Source: Mesostigma viride
Taxonomy: Eukaryota; Streptophyta; Mesostigmatophyceae; Mesostigmatales; Mesostigmataceae
NCBI GenBank assembly: GCA_009746045.1
Contig: RPFO01000702.1
Span: 810,001 to 874,000 of the forward strand
Length of the DNA: 64,000 nt
Direction: 5' to 3'
Part shown: positions 25,850-34,557 of the stretch, in pieces
How positions within the stretch are numbered: the stretch's first letter is position 1
How the letters are laid out: every line of letters begins with the position of its first letter
Made by a program: the position numbers and the translations under genes
The notes under the pieces: model-generated
What the model saw: only the letters and a program-made list of their open reading frames with translations
Told to the model about the DNA's origin: nothing
The model's database searches: none

Positions 25850-28058
25850 ATTGATTGATAAATTTAGCTGTATCCATAATAGCCGGCCTGATTCCAGGAG
25901 TTAATACAATTACCCTATCTGCTATTTTTATAAAATCGTCTCTCTGGCTAACAAAGAATACCGTTTTCTTGCCCTTAGCATTTTGTATTATTTTTTTGTA
26001 TGCCAAACCGACATCTTCATTTAGTGAAGCATTAGGCAGTTCATCCAGTAAGAGTATATTACTTTTTTTTAAGATCGCTCTGGCCAAATTTAGTATATAA
26101 GTGTAACTCGCTGGGATAGGCGCATTATTACCGTAAATAACAGTTTCTATACCTTTTTCCAGATTTTTGAGCTCCTCAAGGCCTGTTGCCTTTTCCAAAG
26201 AATCCATAATGTCCTTATCAGTAGCCAGTGGATTGGCAAATAATAGATTTTCCTTGATAGTTCCTTCAAAAAAATTGGGGACTTGAGGAAGGTAACATAT
26301 ATAATTCCTTAGTTCTATAGGGTCCAGCTGCCTTATATTGACCCCATCGATCCTTATCGTTCCGGTTTGGGGTTGGTATAAGCCATTGATTAATTTTAAA
26401 AGAGAGCTTTTGCCAGATCCGTTACTTCCCGTAATTGCGATGATTTCTCCTGGTTTTACGTCAATATCGAGGCCAACAAATATAGGTTCTACATCTATTG
26501 TATAACGAAGACCGATATTGGTAAGTTTTATCGCCCCGCTAAGATTTTCAATTGGCCTTTTTATTATAGTTGGACGGTGTTCTACCTCTATTTCAACTAA
26601 TCTATTAATCTGCTCAATACTGTTTTTAAGTTGTTCAATTCTAGGTAACATAGAGCAAAGGGTTTGCAGAGGGCCAAGAATCCTCCATATTAACATCATT
26701 GTCGCAACTAACGCACCCATAGTAAGAGTATTATTCCAGATAGAATGAATACCAAAACTAACCACCGCAACGCCGGATAGTATGGATATGGAATGCGCAG
26801 CAGTTTCGATCGTTGAAGATATCATATTCGATTTAAAGCTAGTTGTTGCAGAATAACTGAGCTTATCTTTATAACGTAGCAGCCAATTTCTTGACACTCC
26901 GTTTTGATGCAAGGAATGCATTTTTATAAATGTTTCCATCCCAAATTGCTGTCTGTTAGAACTTGCTCGTGCTGCTGTTCTTGTAGCTAATCTTATTTTG
27001 GATTGATAATATGCAAGCAGCATGGTAAATAAAATAACGACAACTATTGGAATATACACCAATGAGCCAGCAACCAGCCATATAGCTGTTAATAATATAA
27101 CTGTAAAAGGTAACTCAACTATTACAGTAAATAAAGGTCCGGTAAAAAATTTCCTTACCGATTCAAAAGTTTTAATTCTAGAAAGTTGTGATGAAATTGA
27201 AGCACTTTCAGTATAAGCTGCTTTCATAAGCAGTAATTTTTCAAAAATCGTATTACTTACTATATTATCGAGCCTGACCCCAAGCCAGACTACTAGTCTT
27301 AACCTAACTACTCTAAGAATTGCTTCAGCACCGATTGCGATTCCTACTCCCACTACTAACTGTATTAAGGTATCAGTTGAGCCTGAACCTATTACAGTAT
27401 TGTATATCGACATAATAAAAAACGGCATGGCCAAGGACAAAAGGTTTATAACTACGCTAGTTAAAACAATTTCATTAATAATTGGTCGAAACCTCCCAAA
27501 AATGATCCGAAACCAGGTTAAACCCGCTGATTTTTTAGTTTGGTTGTCTTCTTCTATCTTTTCCGGATTATTTTTTTCAAAAAAATAAGCATCTCCCAGA
27601 AATTCTTTTTTAGCCTTGAATTCTACAATTTGCTTTTTTCTGGCATGGAAGGCTGAAATAACTCCTTCTTTTTTAGTTAAAATTACAAGGGGAGAAGCAT
27701 TTAACTTATGTGGTATATAAAGGCATGGAAGTAGCCTTTCATCAATGTCATTGATATTGATTATCGTATTATGACTGGTAAAACCTAGGTGAGCCATAGT
27801 ATTTACGATATCAAGCAAATCTATATCCCTATCCCTTACATATGGTAATGAATCAAAGAGATTTTTTGCGTTTCCATCCCACTTCAATGAAGAAAGTAAC
27901 ATAGCTAGCGAACTTGCAAAAAGGTGGCTGTCCTCAGATAAATTAGGAACTAAGTTATGCATCGCAAATAATGCCATTAATTCATCAATTTTATCAGTAT
28001 CAATAAAATTTAATTTTCCACCTTCTGCCAGATCTGCAAGAGGAATATTAGCTTTCAT
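25839..28058 (-). CDS. Type I secretion ABC transporter (permease-ATPase) with N-terminal peptidase-like domain
   Basis: A 739-residue exporter half. The first about 150 residues look like the C39-peptidase-like domain of LapB/HlyB-type exporters but show no catalytic Cys-His pair. A six-helix ABC membrane domain follows (about 195-480). In the NBD, Walker A is canonical (GSNGSGKS, residues 544-551) and the Q-loop region CYLPQVPNFFEGTIKENL is good. The signature that should read LSGGQ is IPASY, before NLARAIL. Walker B NILLLDE is intact, but the switch His is missing (VSQRDDF where THR is expected). It overlaps the other ABC gene by four bases and hlyD by 11, so they probably form a heterodimer with HlyD. 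The substrate is unknown. Confidence 0.9.
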   Translation of the reverse strand: MKANIPLADLAEGGKLNFIDTDKIDELMALFAMHNLVPNLSEDSHLFASSLAMLLSSLKWDGNAKNLFDSLPYVRDRDIDLLDIVNTMAHLGFTSHNTIININDIDERLLPCLYIPHKLNASPLVILTKKEGVISAFHARKKQIVEFKAKKEFLGDAYFFEKNNPEKIEEDNQTKKSAGLTWFRIIFGRFRPIINEIVLTSVVINLLSLAMPFFIMSIYNTVIGSGSTDTLIQLVVGVGIAIGAEAILRVVRLRLVVWLGVRLDNIVSNTIFEKLLLMKAAYTESASISSQLSRIKTFESVRKFFTGPLFTVIVELPFTVILLTAIWLVAGSLVYIPIVVVILFTMLLAYYQSKIRLATRTAARASSNRQQFGMETFIKMHSLHQNGVSRNWLLRYKDKLSYSATTSFKSNMISSTIETAAHSISILSGVAVVSFGIHSIWNNTLTMGALVATMMLIWRILGPLQTLCSMLPRIEQLKNSIEQINRLVEIEVEHRPTIIKRPIENLSGAIKLTNIGLRYTIDVEPIFVGLDIDVKPGEIIAITGSNGSGKSSLLKLINGLYQPQTGTIRIDGVNIRQLDPIELRNYICYLPQVPNFFEGTIKENLLFANPLATDKDIMDSLEKATGLEELKNLEKGIETVIYGNNAPIPASYTYILNLARAILKKSNILLLDELPNASLNEDVGLAYKKIIQNAKGKKTVFFVSQRDDFIKIADRVIVLTPGIRPAIMDTAKFINQYGT

Positions 28059-29758
28059 ATTTTTAACTCTTTGTAAGGTTTTAAATCATAAACTCTACTG
28101 TCTTTTGGGTTTATTTCAGTTAATTTTCCATCTTTTAAAAGATATTCCTTATTAACAAGCAAATTTATATTATGATCTTCTGTTACTATAATTGTAGTAG
28201 TTTGGTTATTAATTAAATGGAGGAATTTAATTAATAAATTATAACCTTCCCTATCTAAACCTCTATCTGCATTGTGAAATAATATTATCTTGGGCTTGTG
28301 GATTAAAGCTCTTGCAATAGCTACTCTTTGTTTTATTCCAGGAGCAATAATATCAGCAATTCCATCAGTAACTTTTGTATCATATCCTTTAGGCAGCAGG
28401 GCAATTTCTTTGTCTAGATTAAGCATTTTAGCTATTTCTAGTGCTTCATGTTCCATAGTTTCATCAAAGGCCGTGAGGTTTTCCAAAATCGTTCCTTGAA
28501 AAATGACATTATTGGAAGAGATATATCCGATGTATTTAACTAATTCTTCGGAATGATAATCACTAGGAGGAATACCATTTATGAATATCCTCCCGTCAGT
28601 TGGTTTTAAAATACCAGCAATTAAACGCATTAAAGTTGCTTTTCCTGCATTATTATCCCCTCTAATACCGATAGTATCCGGAATTTTTAGATCTAAATTG
28701 ATATTTTCGAATACTAATTTTCCTCCATAGCCAAAAGATACGTTCTCCAATTTTACAGTACCGATTTCCTTATATTCTTTAGGATCTATTTGGCGACGTT
28801 CTATCTGTTCAATTGCAAACATTTTTTCAGCCTGATTATTGGCTATTCTGTATTCTTGGAACTGTGTCCAAAGGAATAAAGTTTTTTGTATTGGTTGCAT
28901 TAATCTCCCAGCAAGTAATACAGTTGCCACTAAGGCACCACTGGTAAAATCTCCGTTAATTACCATAGGAGCTCCAAAAGCTACTATTGATACAACCATT
29001 AATTCATTAAATAATATACCAAAAGTATAACCTTCTGTACTTATTAAGGCAGTTTTATAATTATGAAGGCTAGACTCTTCTTCAAGCCTGGCATAACGCC
29101 TTGTAAAAATTGCTTCGAGGCCAAAAGATTTTATAGTATGGATACCTTGCAAAGCTTCAACAATAAAATTATATCTTCTATCGTCTACTCCCCCCTGGTT
29201 TAGCAGAGCCTGCTTTAATTTATTACCTATGAGCCAGGTAACGACCGTAAATGTAGCAATTAGTGCTATTGGTACTATTACGAGTTTACCGGTTAAATAC
29301 GAAATTAAAACCAGGAAAGTAAAGGCAAAAGGTATGTCGACGATGTTAATTAGGGTTTGCCCGCTGTAAAAATCCCGCAGTTTGGAAAAGGCATTAAGAT
29401 TCTGTATTTGCTGGCCAGGTCCTTCTTTCTTGAGTTTTACTGGGTTAGCGTTAATATATAATCGCATAGCGTTTGCAGCCATAGTATATTCATACATCAT
29501 TCCAGCCCAACTTGTAGTGTAAGCCCTGGCTATTCGGAGTATCCCTTCTAAAACAATTGCTAGTGACACACCAATAGCTAGAACCGTTAATGTACCTACA
29601 CTATGATTAATCATTATACGATCATAAACTTGCAAAACCATTATCGGTAAGGCAAGAGAAAGCAGATTAATAGCTAAACTGGAGAGAATAACTTCGTATT
29701 TATTAAGGCGAAATTTACAAACAGGGTCGTTAAGATTAAATTTGTCTAGTAAATTCAT
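28055..29758 (-). CDS. Type I secretion-like ABC transporter (permease-ATPase) with degenerate ATPase motifs
   Basis: A 567-residue exporter half without the N-terminal peptidase-like region. Six membrane helices span about 25-310. The NBD is strongly altered. Walker A reads GDNNAGKAT (about 367-375), losing the second Gly and the first Ser/Thr. The signature is IAPGIKQR. The Walker B end is ILFHNAD instead of LLLDEA, so both the Mg-coordinating Asp and the catalytic Glu are replaced. The H-loop reads VTEDHN. This half is unlikely to hydrolyse ATP at its own site. Its gene is first in the directon, overlapping the next ABC gene by four bases (ATGA-type), as expected for a heterodimeric pair. 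Confidence 0.88.
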   Translation of the reverse strand: MNLLDKFNLNDPVCKFRLNKYEVILSSLAINLLSLALPIMVLQVYDRIMINHSVGTLTVLAIGVSLAIVLEGILRIARAYTTSWAGMMYEYTMAANAMRLYINANPVKLKKEGPGQQIQNLNAFSKLRDFYSGQTLINIVDIPFAFTFLVLISYLTGKLVIVPIALIATFTVVTWLIGNKLKQALLNQGGVDDRRYNFIVEALQGIHTIKSFGLEAIFTRRYARLEEESSLHNYKTALISTEGYTFGILFNELMVVSIVAFGAPMVINGDFTSGALVATVLLAGRLMQPIQKTLFLWTQFQEYRIANNQAEKMFAIEQIERRQIDPKEYKEIGTVKLENVSFGYGGKLVFENINLDLKIPDTIGIRGDNNAGKATLMRLIAGILKPTDGRIFINGIPPSDYHSEELVKYIGYISSNNVIFQGTILENLTAFDETMEHEALEIAKMLNLDKEIALLPKGYDTKVTDGIADIIAPGIKQRVAIARALIHKPKIILFHNADRGLDREGYNLLIKFLHLINNQTTTIIVTEDHNINLLVNKEYLLKDGKLTEINPKDSRVYDLKPYKELKI

Positions 29759-30275
29759 AAGTTATACCACTAAATTATAGTCTATATCTATTATGAATAT
29801 AATTTGTTAAGAAACAGTACAATTATTAATTGCACTGTTCGAGTAATAAGAAGATTAGCACTGATGTTTATTAGTTACTTAAGTACCTCAAGTTAATAGA
29901 GATATAAAAAAAAGAATCATATAATCTAGGTATTAAATCCGAGGTGAAGTATGCAGGTAAAGAAATGATGATTGAGCTTAAAGTGGTGTAAGTTTTATAT
30001 TATAAAGAGTAGTTAGCTTTTTGAAAGCGATGTACTAGAAAAGATGAGGTAGTAAGAAATATATCATTTGTTTTGTATAGACGATATGTTTTTTAAATTG
30101 AAATGAATTTGTTTTAAAACTGTTTTTCTAAAATTTCAAACAACGCTTTTTTACGCCCGTAATTGATCTGATTGTGCCGGAGAAATTGACAGATATGTAA
30201 ACTTAAGCTACTATTCCATTAGAAAAACGCATAAGTCCAGCTCCTATAATAATTTTTTATTAATTAGTAATATTC
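29759..30275. other. 517-base divergent intergenic region
   Basis: It separates the minus-strand secretion/phosphorelay directon from dut on plus. It holds a plus-strand promoter at 30186-30214 (listed). On minus, a TATAAT-like element sits about 15-20 bases before the ABC gene start, but without a matching -35. A plus-strand frame near 29900-29991 is open for about 25 codons and lacks a convincing start. No RNA gene or repeat was recognised. Confidence 0.5.
30186..30214 (+). promoter_or_regulatory. Sigma-70 promoter for dut and the PAP2 gene
   Basis: A perfect TTGACA at 30186-30191, a 17-base spacer and TACTAT at 30209-30214 (4 of 6 -10 matches). The predicted start is near 30221, about 55 bases before the dut ATG. 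Confidence 0.55.
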
Positions 30276-30722
30276 ATGAAACTTTCTGTTAAAATTACCA
30301 AACTACAACATGCAAAAGATCTCTCCCTTCCCGCTTATGCCACTTCTCAAAGTGCAGGTATGGATCTACTTGCAGCTGTCTTTGAGCCGACTGTCGTCAA
30401 GGCAGGTGAAATAGCAATTATACCGACGGGGATTGCTATCGCATTACCTGAAGGGTTTGAAGCACAAATAAGACCACGATCTGGGCTAGCTGCAAAATTC
30501 GGGATTACAGTACTAAATACCCCCGGAACAATAGACGCTGATTATCGCGGAGAAATTAAGGTGATTTTGATAAATCATAGCTCTAGTGACTTTGTTATTG
30601 AACGGGGAATGCGAATTGCACAAATGGTAGTTGCTAGATATGAGCATATTATTTTAGAGGAAGTACAATCGTTAGAGGATACATCGCGAGGTGCTAAAGG
30701 CTTTGGCTCTACTGGCCATTGA
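30276..30722 (+). CDS. dut: Deoxyuridine triphosphatase
   Basis: A 148-residue homotrimeric dUTPase hydrolysing dUTP to dUMP and pyrophosphate, which keeps uracil out of DNA and supplies thymidylate synthesis. All five family motifs are present in order: SAGMDLLA (about 27-34), [11 protein letters not shown] (about 67-77), the [15 protein letters not shown] loop with the catalytic Asp, [10 protein letters not shown] (about 111-120) and the C-terminal [10 protein letters not shown] arm. The start ATG at 30276 gives the normal [10 protein letters not shown] beginning. The stop overlaps the first possible start of the PAP2 gene. Together with dcd (36.5-37.0 kb) it covers dUTP production and disposal. 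Confidence 0.96.
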   Translation: MKLSVKITKLQHAKDLSLPAYATSQSAGMDLLAAVFEPTVVKAGEIAIIPTGIAIALPEGFEAQIRPRSGLAAKFGITVLNTPGTIDADYRGEIKVILINHSSSDFVIERGMRIAQMVVARYEHIILEEVQSLEDTSRGAKGFGSTGH

Positions 30723-30745
30723 TATTAACTAGCTTTGTAAAATTT

Positions 30746-31618
30746 ATGATGACTTTACAGGATACCATAATTTCATTCCGTAATCCTGAACTTACTTTTC
30801 TTTTTAAAATATTTCCATTTTTTGCCAGTGAACCTTTTTATATTGGAGTAATAGCCCTTGGATATTGGCTTGCGCTTAATGCTTCTGTTTTTTGGAGGCT
30901 GGGGTTTTTAATCCCTTTTTCTACGGTAGTAAATGGAATACTCAAAAATGTATTTTTACTAGAGAGGCCTGATACCTCATTACATTTGGTACATGTCATC
31001 GATAAGTCTTTGGGTTTTCCAAGTGGAGATGTACATGTGGCAACTGTACTGTGGGGATTGCTTTTATATTATTTTCAATCACGAGCTTTACGCTTTTTAG
31101 GGGTATTAATTATATTATGTATAATGATATCCAGAGTATATTTAGGAGTTCATACAGTTGATCAGGTCTTTGGAGGCCTGTTTTTTGGTATTGTTACTGT
31201 TTTTGTAGCTATTAGTTCTCAAGGAGAAAAGTTATTTCAGGAGTGGCAAACTGGGAAAACGATAACTTACTGGTTACTGTGTAGTTTTGTTTTTATATTG
31301 TATATTTTAGTATCTACAGAAGTACAGCCTCTGATAATTAGTCTTGGCGGGATACTTATTAGTTATGGACTTTCCGTTTCTTATGCTAAAAACTATACAA
31401 CTTCCAAGATGCGTTGTAACTTAGTGTCTGCTGTTTTAGGAGTATTTTCTTTGTTGATAGTTAATAAAACTTTCCCAAAAATTCATTTTGAACAGGTAGC
31501 CTTAGTTGATGGGATTTTTCTAATTAAATATACAATTATAGGCTTAATTATATTTTCTTTTATACCTGTTATCTCCTTAAAAAATAAAATGCTTTCACGC
31601 TTAATTAAGCAGGCCTAG
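30746..31618 (+). CDS. PAP2-family membrane phosphatase
   Basis: A polytopic membrane phosphatase of about 290 residues. The ATG at 30746 (MMTLQDTII) is preferred over a TTG at 30719 that overlaps dut. The three-part acid phosphatase signature is visible: KNVFLLERP (KX6RP), FPSGDVHVA (PSGH-like, with an inserted Asp-Val before His), and SRVYLGVHTVDQVFGG (SRX5HX3D). At least eight hydrophobic segments follow. Members act on phosphatidic acid, undecaprenyl pyrophosphate or lipid A phosphates, and the substrate here is not predictable. It is co-oriented with dut and probably shares its promoter. A good terminator overlaps the stop codon. Confidence 0.85.
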   Translation: MMTLQDTIISFRNPELTFLFKIFPFFASEPFYIGVIALGYWLALNASVFWRLGFLIPFSTVVNGILKNVFLLERPDTSLHLVHVIDKSLGFPSGDVHVATVLWGLLLYYFQSRALRFLGVLIILCIMISRVYLGVHTVDQVFGGLFFGIVTVFVAISSQGEKLFQEWQTGKTITYWLLCSFVFILYILVSTEVQPLIISLGGILISYGLSVSYAKNYTTSKMRCNLVSAVLGVFSLLIVNKTFPKIHFEQVALVDGIFLIKYTIIGLIIFSFIPVISLKNKMLSRLIKQA

Positions 31619-31639
31619 ACTTTCCTGCTTAATTTTGTT
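31604..31639 (+). terminator. Rho-independent terminator after the PAP2 gene
   Basis: A ten-base perfect stem, ATTAAGCAGG (31604-31613) with CCTGCTTAAT (31624-31633), and a ten-base loop, then TTTGTT. The left arm lies inside the last codons and the TAG stop falls in the loop. It probably ends the dut-PAP2 transcript. Confidence 0.65.
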
Positions 31640-31688
31640 AAAAGTCTTAATTATTTGCTTTACTAGTATCTTTATTAAGGAGCTATAA

Positions 31689-32471
31689 CTACCTTTCCAT
31701 TCCACCGCTGGTTCTATTAGCTGCTCTTTTTTCGACAAGAGCTTCAACTTTAGTAGGTTTATTACCTTTTCCTACCGTACTTACTGCATCCATAGCGCTT
31801 GCTAAAACTTTTTCCCTACTAGTTATCTTTTCTAAATTTTCTGGTTTAATCTGTTTCATGCAAAACTTGCTTATTGATTCTAAGCCAAGGCTTTCACAAA
31901 ACTTACCAACGCCAAACATTAACTTCTCAGTCATATCCAATTTAAGAGGTAAAGTTTGGTGGTCATTAATGGTTTTGATAGTTTGCTGTATAGCTTCATC
32001 AAATTTAGAAGGACCATCAATAGTTTTCTCAGTTTGTATCTTTTTCTTACCTCCACTAAACAATGCCCTCAAACCAGTTTGTTCTACTTCGGTCTCTTCT
32101 TTGATAACAATTTTTGAAGGTTTTGTAAAATTTGCGGCTTCTTAAGGAGTAATGTAGTTTTGTTGCTGTAATTTTCCTAAAACATCGGTATAAAATTGCC
32201 TAATTTCGGCTTCAGTAACTATTTGGCCATTGAGATGAGAAGCTACAAAAGTGTCAATCATCGGTACTAGTTCTGCTTTTGCATATTCAGCATGCCTTAA
32301 TTCTTCTGCTTTTTCTCTAAAATCAGCCGCCATTCCAGCAAGCCCTTTTTCTTGTTTTTTACCTACTTTTGGGACATCTTTTCCGCTAACCTGTTCATTG
32401 AGGTTTGCAGCAGTTTCTGCAAACCCCTGCGACGCTTCTACAAGCCCGTCAACACCTTTCTTTTTTGGCAT
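31689..32471 (-). pseudogene. Unrecognised protein gene split by one in-frame stop codon
   Basis: Two minus-strand frames, 32471-32142 (109 codons, starting MPKKKGVDG) and 32141-31689, lie in exactly the same frame with only a single TAA (32144-32142) between them. The second part has no ATG near its beginning. The first ATG is in DMTEKLMFG, well inside, and the nearest alternative is a TTG at 32072 without a ribosome site. Read through, the gene would specify about 259 residues: soluble, helical, rich in Lys/Glu/Ala, with no signal peptide or motif I recognise. A recent nonsense mutation is the simplest reading. A functional 109-residue protein, or stop-codon readthrough, is possible. The minus-strand frame is otherwise intact, implying recent loss. 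Confidence 0.6.
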
Positions 32472-32604
32472 AATTACCTCTTAATTGAAACTCTCTGACC
32501 GTAAGTGTATTATTAATAGTTACATAAAACGATATAAACTAAGTTAACTAGTATAATTATATCTTCTAGCTATTGTATTTTTTTATTGTCTATTAACAGC
32601 CTAG

Positions 32605-33585
32605 TTATTTAGAAGAGGAGGACTTGAGGTTTGCTTTATGCTGATTGTGTTGATCAAATGTTTTAGAAAAATGATGGCCACCGTTGCCATTTACGACAAA
32701 ATATAAAGAATCTATTAGAGCGGGATTAACAGCTGCTTCTAAGGATTTTTTCCCAGGACAGGAGATTGCCCCAGGCGGTAATCCTAATTTTTGGTAAGTA
32801 TTGTAAGGCGAACTTACTTTTAAATCAGTTTTAGTAAGTGGTCTTGTTAGTCTGTATTTACCTTCTGTTAACGCATAGGCTACAGTAGGACATGCTTGTA
32901 GCTTCATATTTTTTTTTAACCTATTAATAAATACAGCAGCGATTTTTGACCTTTCCTCGTCATTACTAGTTTCTTTTTCAATTATTGAGGCTAATATCAA
33001 AACATCTTTACGGGATTTTAAAGGAAAATTCGCTGGAAGTTTTTGCATTACTTCATCTAACGCTAATGACATTTCTAGTCGCATTTGATCAATAATATTT
33101 TCTCTTTTATCTCCATAAGAATAAAAATAAGTTGAAGGCATCAAATATCCTTCCGGAATTGGTGTTGATATTGTTCCATTCAGCAGTGGTTCTTTATTAA
33201 TTTTATCAATGATTTCGTTTACTGTGGACCCTTCTGGAATTATTAAACGATGGATTATTGATTTACCGGTTGCTAATTTTCTTATCACTTGTAATGGGGA
33301 TATTCCATAAGTAAAATCATATTCACCGCTTTTTAGCGGTCTAAATAATGAATATAGTTTGCTTATGGTAGAGAAAAATGCGGGATTTTTGATTACACCA
33401 GATTCAGCAAGTAGACTACTTATTTCGCTTGTAGATAATCCTGGACGTACTAGAACAATGGTTTTGTCATTTAAGGGCCCAGGAGTATGTAAGTAATTGC
33501 TAAAAATATTAGTGAAGGTGATGAATACCAGAATAACAAAAATAATAGAATATAATGCTTTTCTTAACAATTTTGTGAACACCAT
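32605..33585 (-). CDS. mltG: Endolytic murein transglycosylase MltG (YceG)
   Basis: A 326-residue inner-membrane lytic transglycosylase that cuts nascent glycan strands and so limits their length. One N-terminal membrane helix (about 10-30, ALYSIIFVILVFITFTNIF) precedes a LysM-like region (IVLVRPGLSTSEISSLLAESGVI). The YceG catalytic domain has PEGYLMPSTYFYSYG, VLILASIIEKET with the catalytic Glu, VAAVF-type INRLKKNMKLQACPTVAYAL, and SPYNTYQKLGLPPGAISCPGKKSLEAAVNP near the end. All expected parts are present. Its presence indicates that the organism retains some peptidoglycan. It follows ctrA on minus, 118 bases apart. Confidence 0.95.
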   Translation of the reverse strand: MVFTKLLRKALYSIIFVILVFITFTNIFSNYLHTPGPLNDKTIVLVRPGLSTSEISSLLAESGVIKNPAFFSTISKLYSLFRPLKSGEYDFTYGISPLQVIRKLATGKSIIHRLIIPEGSTVNEIIDKINKEPLLNGTISTPIPEGYLMPSTYFYSYGDKRENIIDQMRLEMSLALDEVMQKLPANFPLKSRKDVLILASIIEKETSNDEERSKIAAVFINRLKKNMKLQACPTVAYALTEGKYRLTRPLTKTDLKVSSPYNTYQKLGLPPGAISCPGKKSLEAAVNPALIDSLYFVVNGNGGHHFSKTFDQHNQHKANLKSSSSK

Positions 33586-33702
33586 TTTATATATTTAATA
33601 AACAATAGTTATTATTTAGTAAATTATTTACTGCTCCTTATTAGGCAAATAGCTTCACAAAATATATGGCTTAAGTCTTAAAATGTATTATATATTCTAA
33701 AC

Positions 33703-34440
33703 TTACGCTTTCTGTCCCTGTTCAATCTCCAGAGACTCTTCAAGTAGATTTTTGTTTTCGTTACTTTCATTGTCCTTTAGCATATAACCACGTCCCCATA
33801 CAGTTTCAATATAGTTAACGCCGCCCGAGGCATCAGCTAGTTTTTTACGCAATTTACAGACAAAAACATCAATAATTTTAATCTCAGGTTCGTCCATACT
33901 GCTATATAAGTGATTTAAAAACATTTCTTTGGTTAAAACTGATCCTTTGCGCATCGCTAAAAGTTCTAAAATGGCATATTCCTTGTTGGTTAAATGAACT
34001 TGTACTCCGTTAACTTCTACATTTCGTGTATCAAGATTTATTGCTACTTTATCGAATCTGACAACAGATTCGGAATGGCCTTTGGAACGGCGGACAATTG
34101 CATGAATCCTTGCGATTAACTCATCTTTATTAAATGGTTTAGTTAAGTAATCGTCTGCTCCAAATCCTAAACCTCTGACCTTTTGATCAACAGAGGATAA
34201 TCCAGATAAAATTAGTATAGGAGTTCTAACTTTTGCTGACCGAAGCCTTAGTAAAACCTGGTAACCGTCAATATCTGGTAACATTAAATCAAGTAGGATT
34301 ATGTCGTAATCATATATTCTTCCTATTTCTACACCTTCTTCTCCAACTTCAGCGGTATCGCAAATTATCCCTTCGGCTGCCAATGCTAATTCAATTGACC
34401 TTGCAGTTGAACTATCATCTTCTATAAGTAGTACCCTCAT
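33703..34440 (-). CDS. ctrA: Cell-cycle response regulator CtrA
   Basis: A 245-residue OmpR-family transcription factor and alphaproteobacterial master regulator of the cell cycle. The receiver domain has ED at 7-8 (IEDD), phospho-acceptor Asp51 in [13 protein letters not shown] (same number as in Caulobacter) and LTKPF. The winged-helix DNA-binding domain (about 125-230) carries [30 protein letters not shown] and the recognition part [14 protein letters not shown], ending in [11 protein letters not shown] Glu-rich tail of about 20 residues follows. Expected targets carry TTAA-N7-TTAA boxes. I found no clean pair upstream of ctrA itself. The cognate phosphorelay (CckA/ChpT) is not in the window. 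Confidence 0.95.
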   Translation of the reverse strand: MRVLLIEDDSSTARSIELALAAEGIICDTAEVGEEGVEIGRIYDYDIILLDLMLPDIDGYQVLLRLRSAKVRTPILILSGLSSVDQKVRGLGFGADDYLTKPFNKDELIARIHAIVRRSKGHSESVVRFDKVAINLDTRNVEVNGVQVHLTNKEYAILELLAMRKGSVLTKEMFLNHLYSSMDEPEIKIIDVFVCKLRKKLADASGGVNYIETVWGRGYMLKDNESNENKNLLEESLEIEQGQKA

Positions 34441-34557
34441 TGTTATTATCTCCTTAACATAATTTTACTTTCTTTAATAATCTCATTATATTAATTAAAA
34501 ATCAATATTTTTTTACAATTTCGTTAACTTTTTAATTTCTCTTTAGTACATAATCAT

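Noticed and set aside
12874-30070. A shared 14-base word (AAATATATCATTTG) in two intergenic regions, at 12874 and 30057
   Set aside because: Too short and too AT-rich to distinguish from chance, and the flanks do not align.
34441-34557. CtrA autoregulatory boxes upstream of ctrA
   Set aside because: Several TTAA words occur, but none are 11 bases apart as TTAA-N7-TTAA requires.
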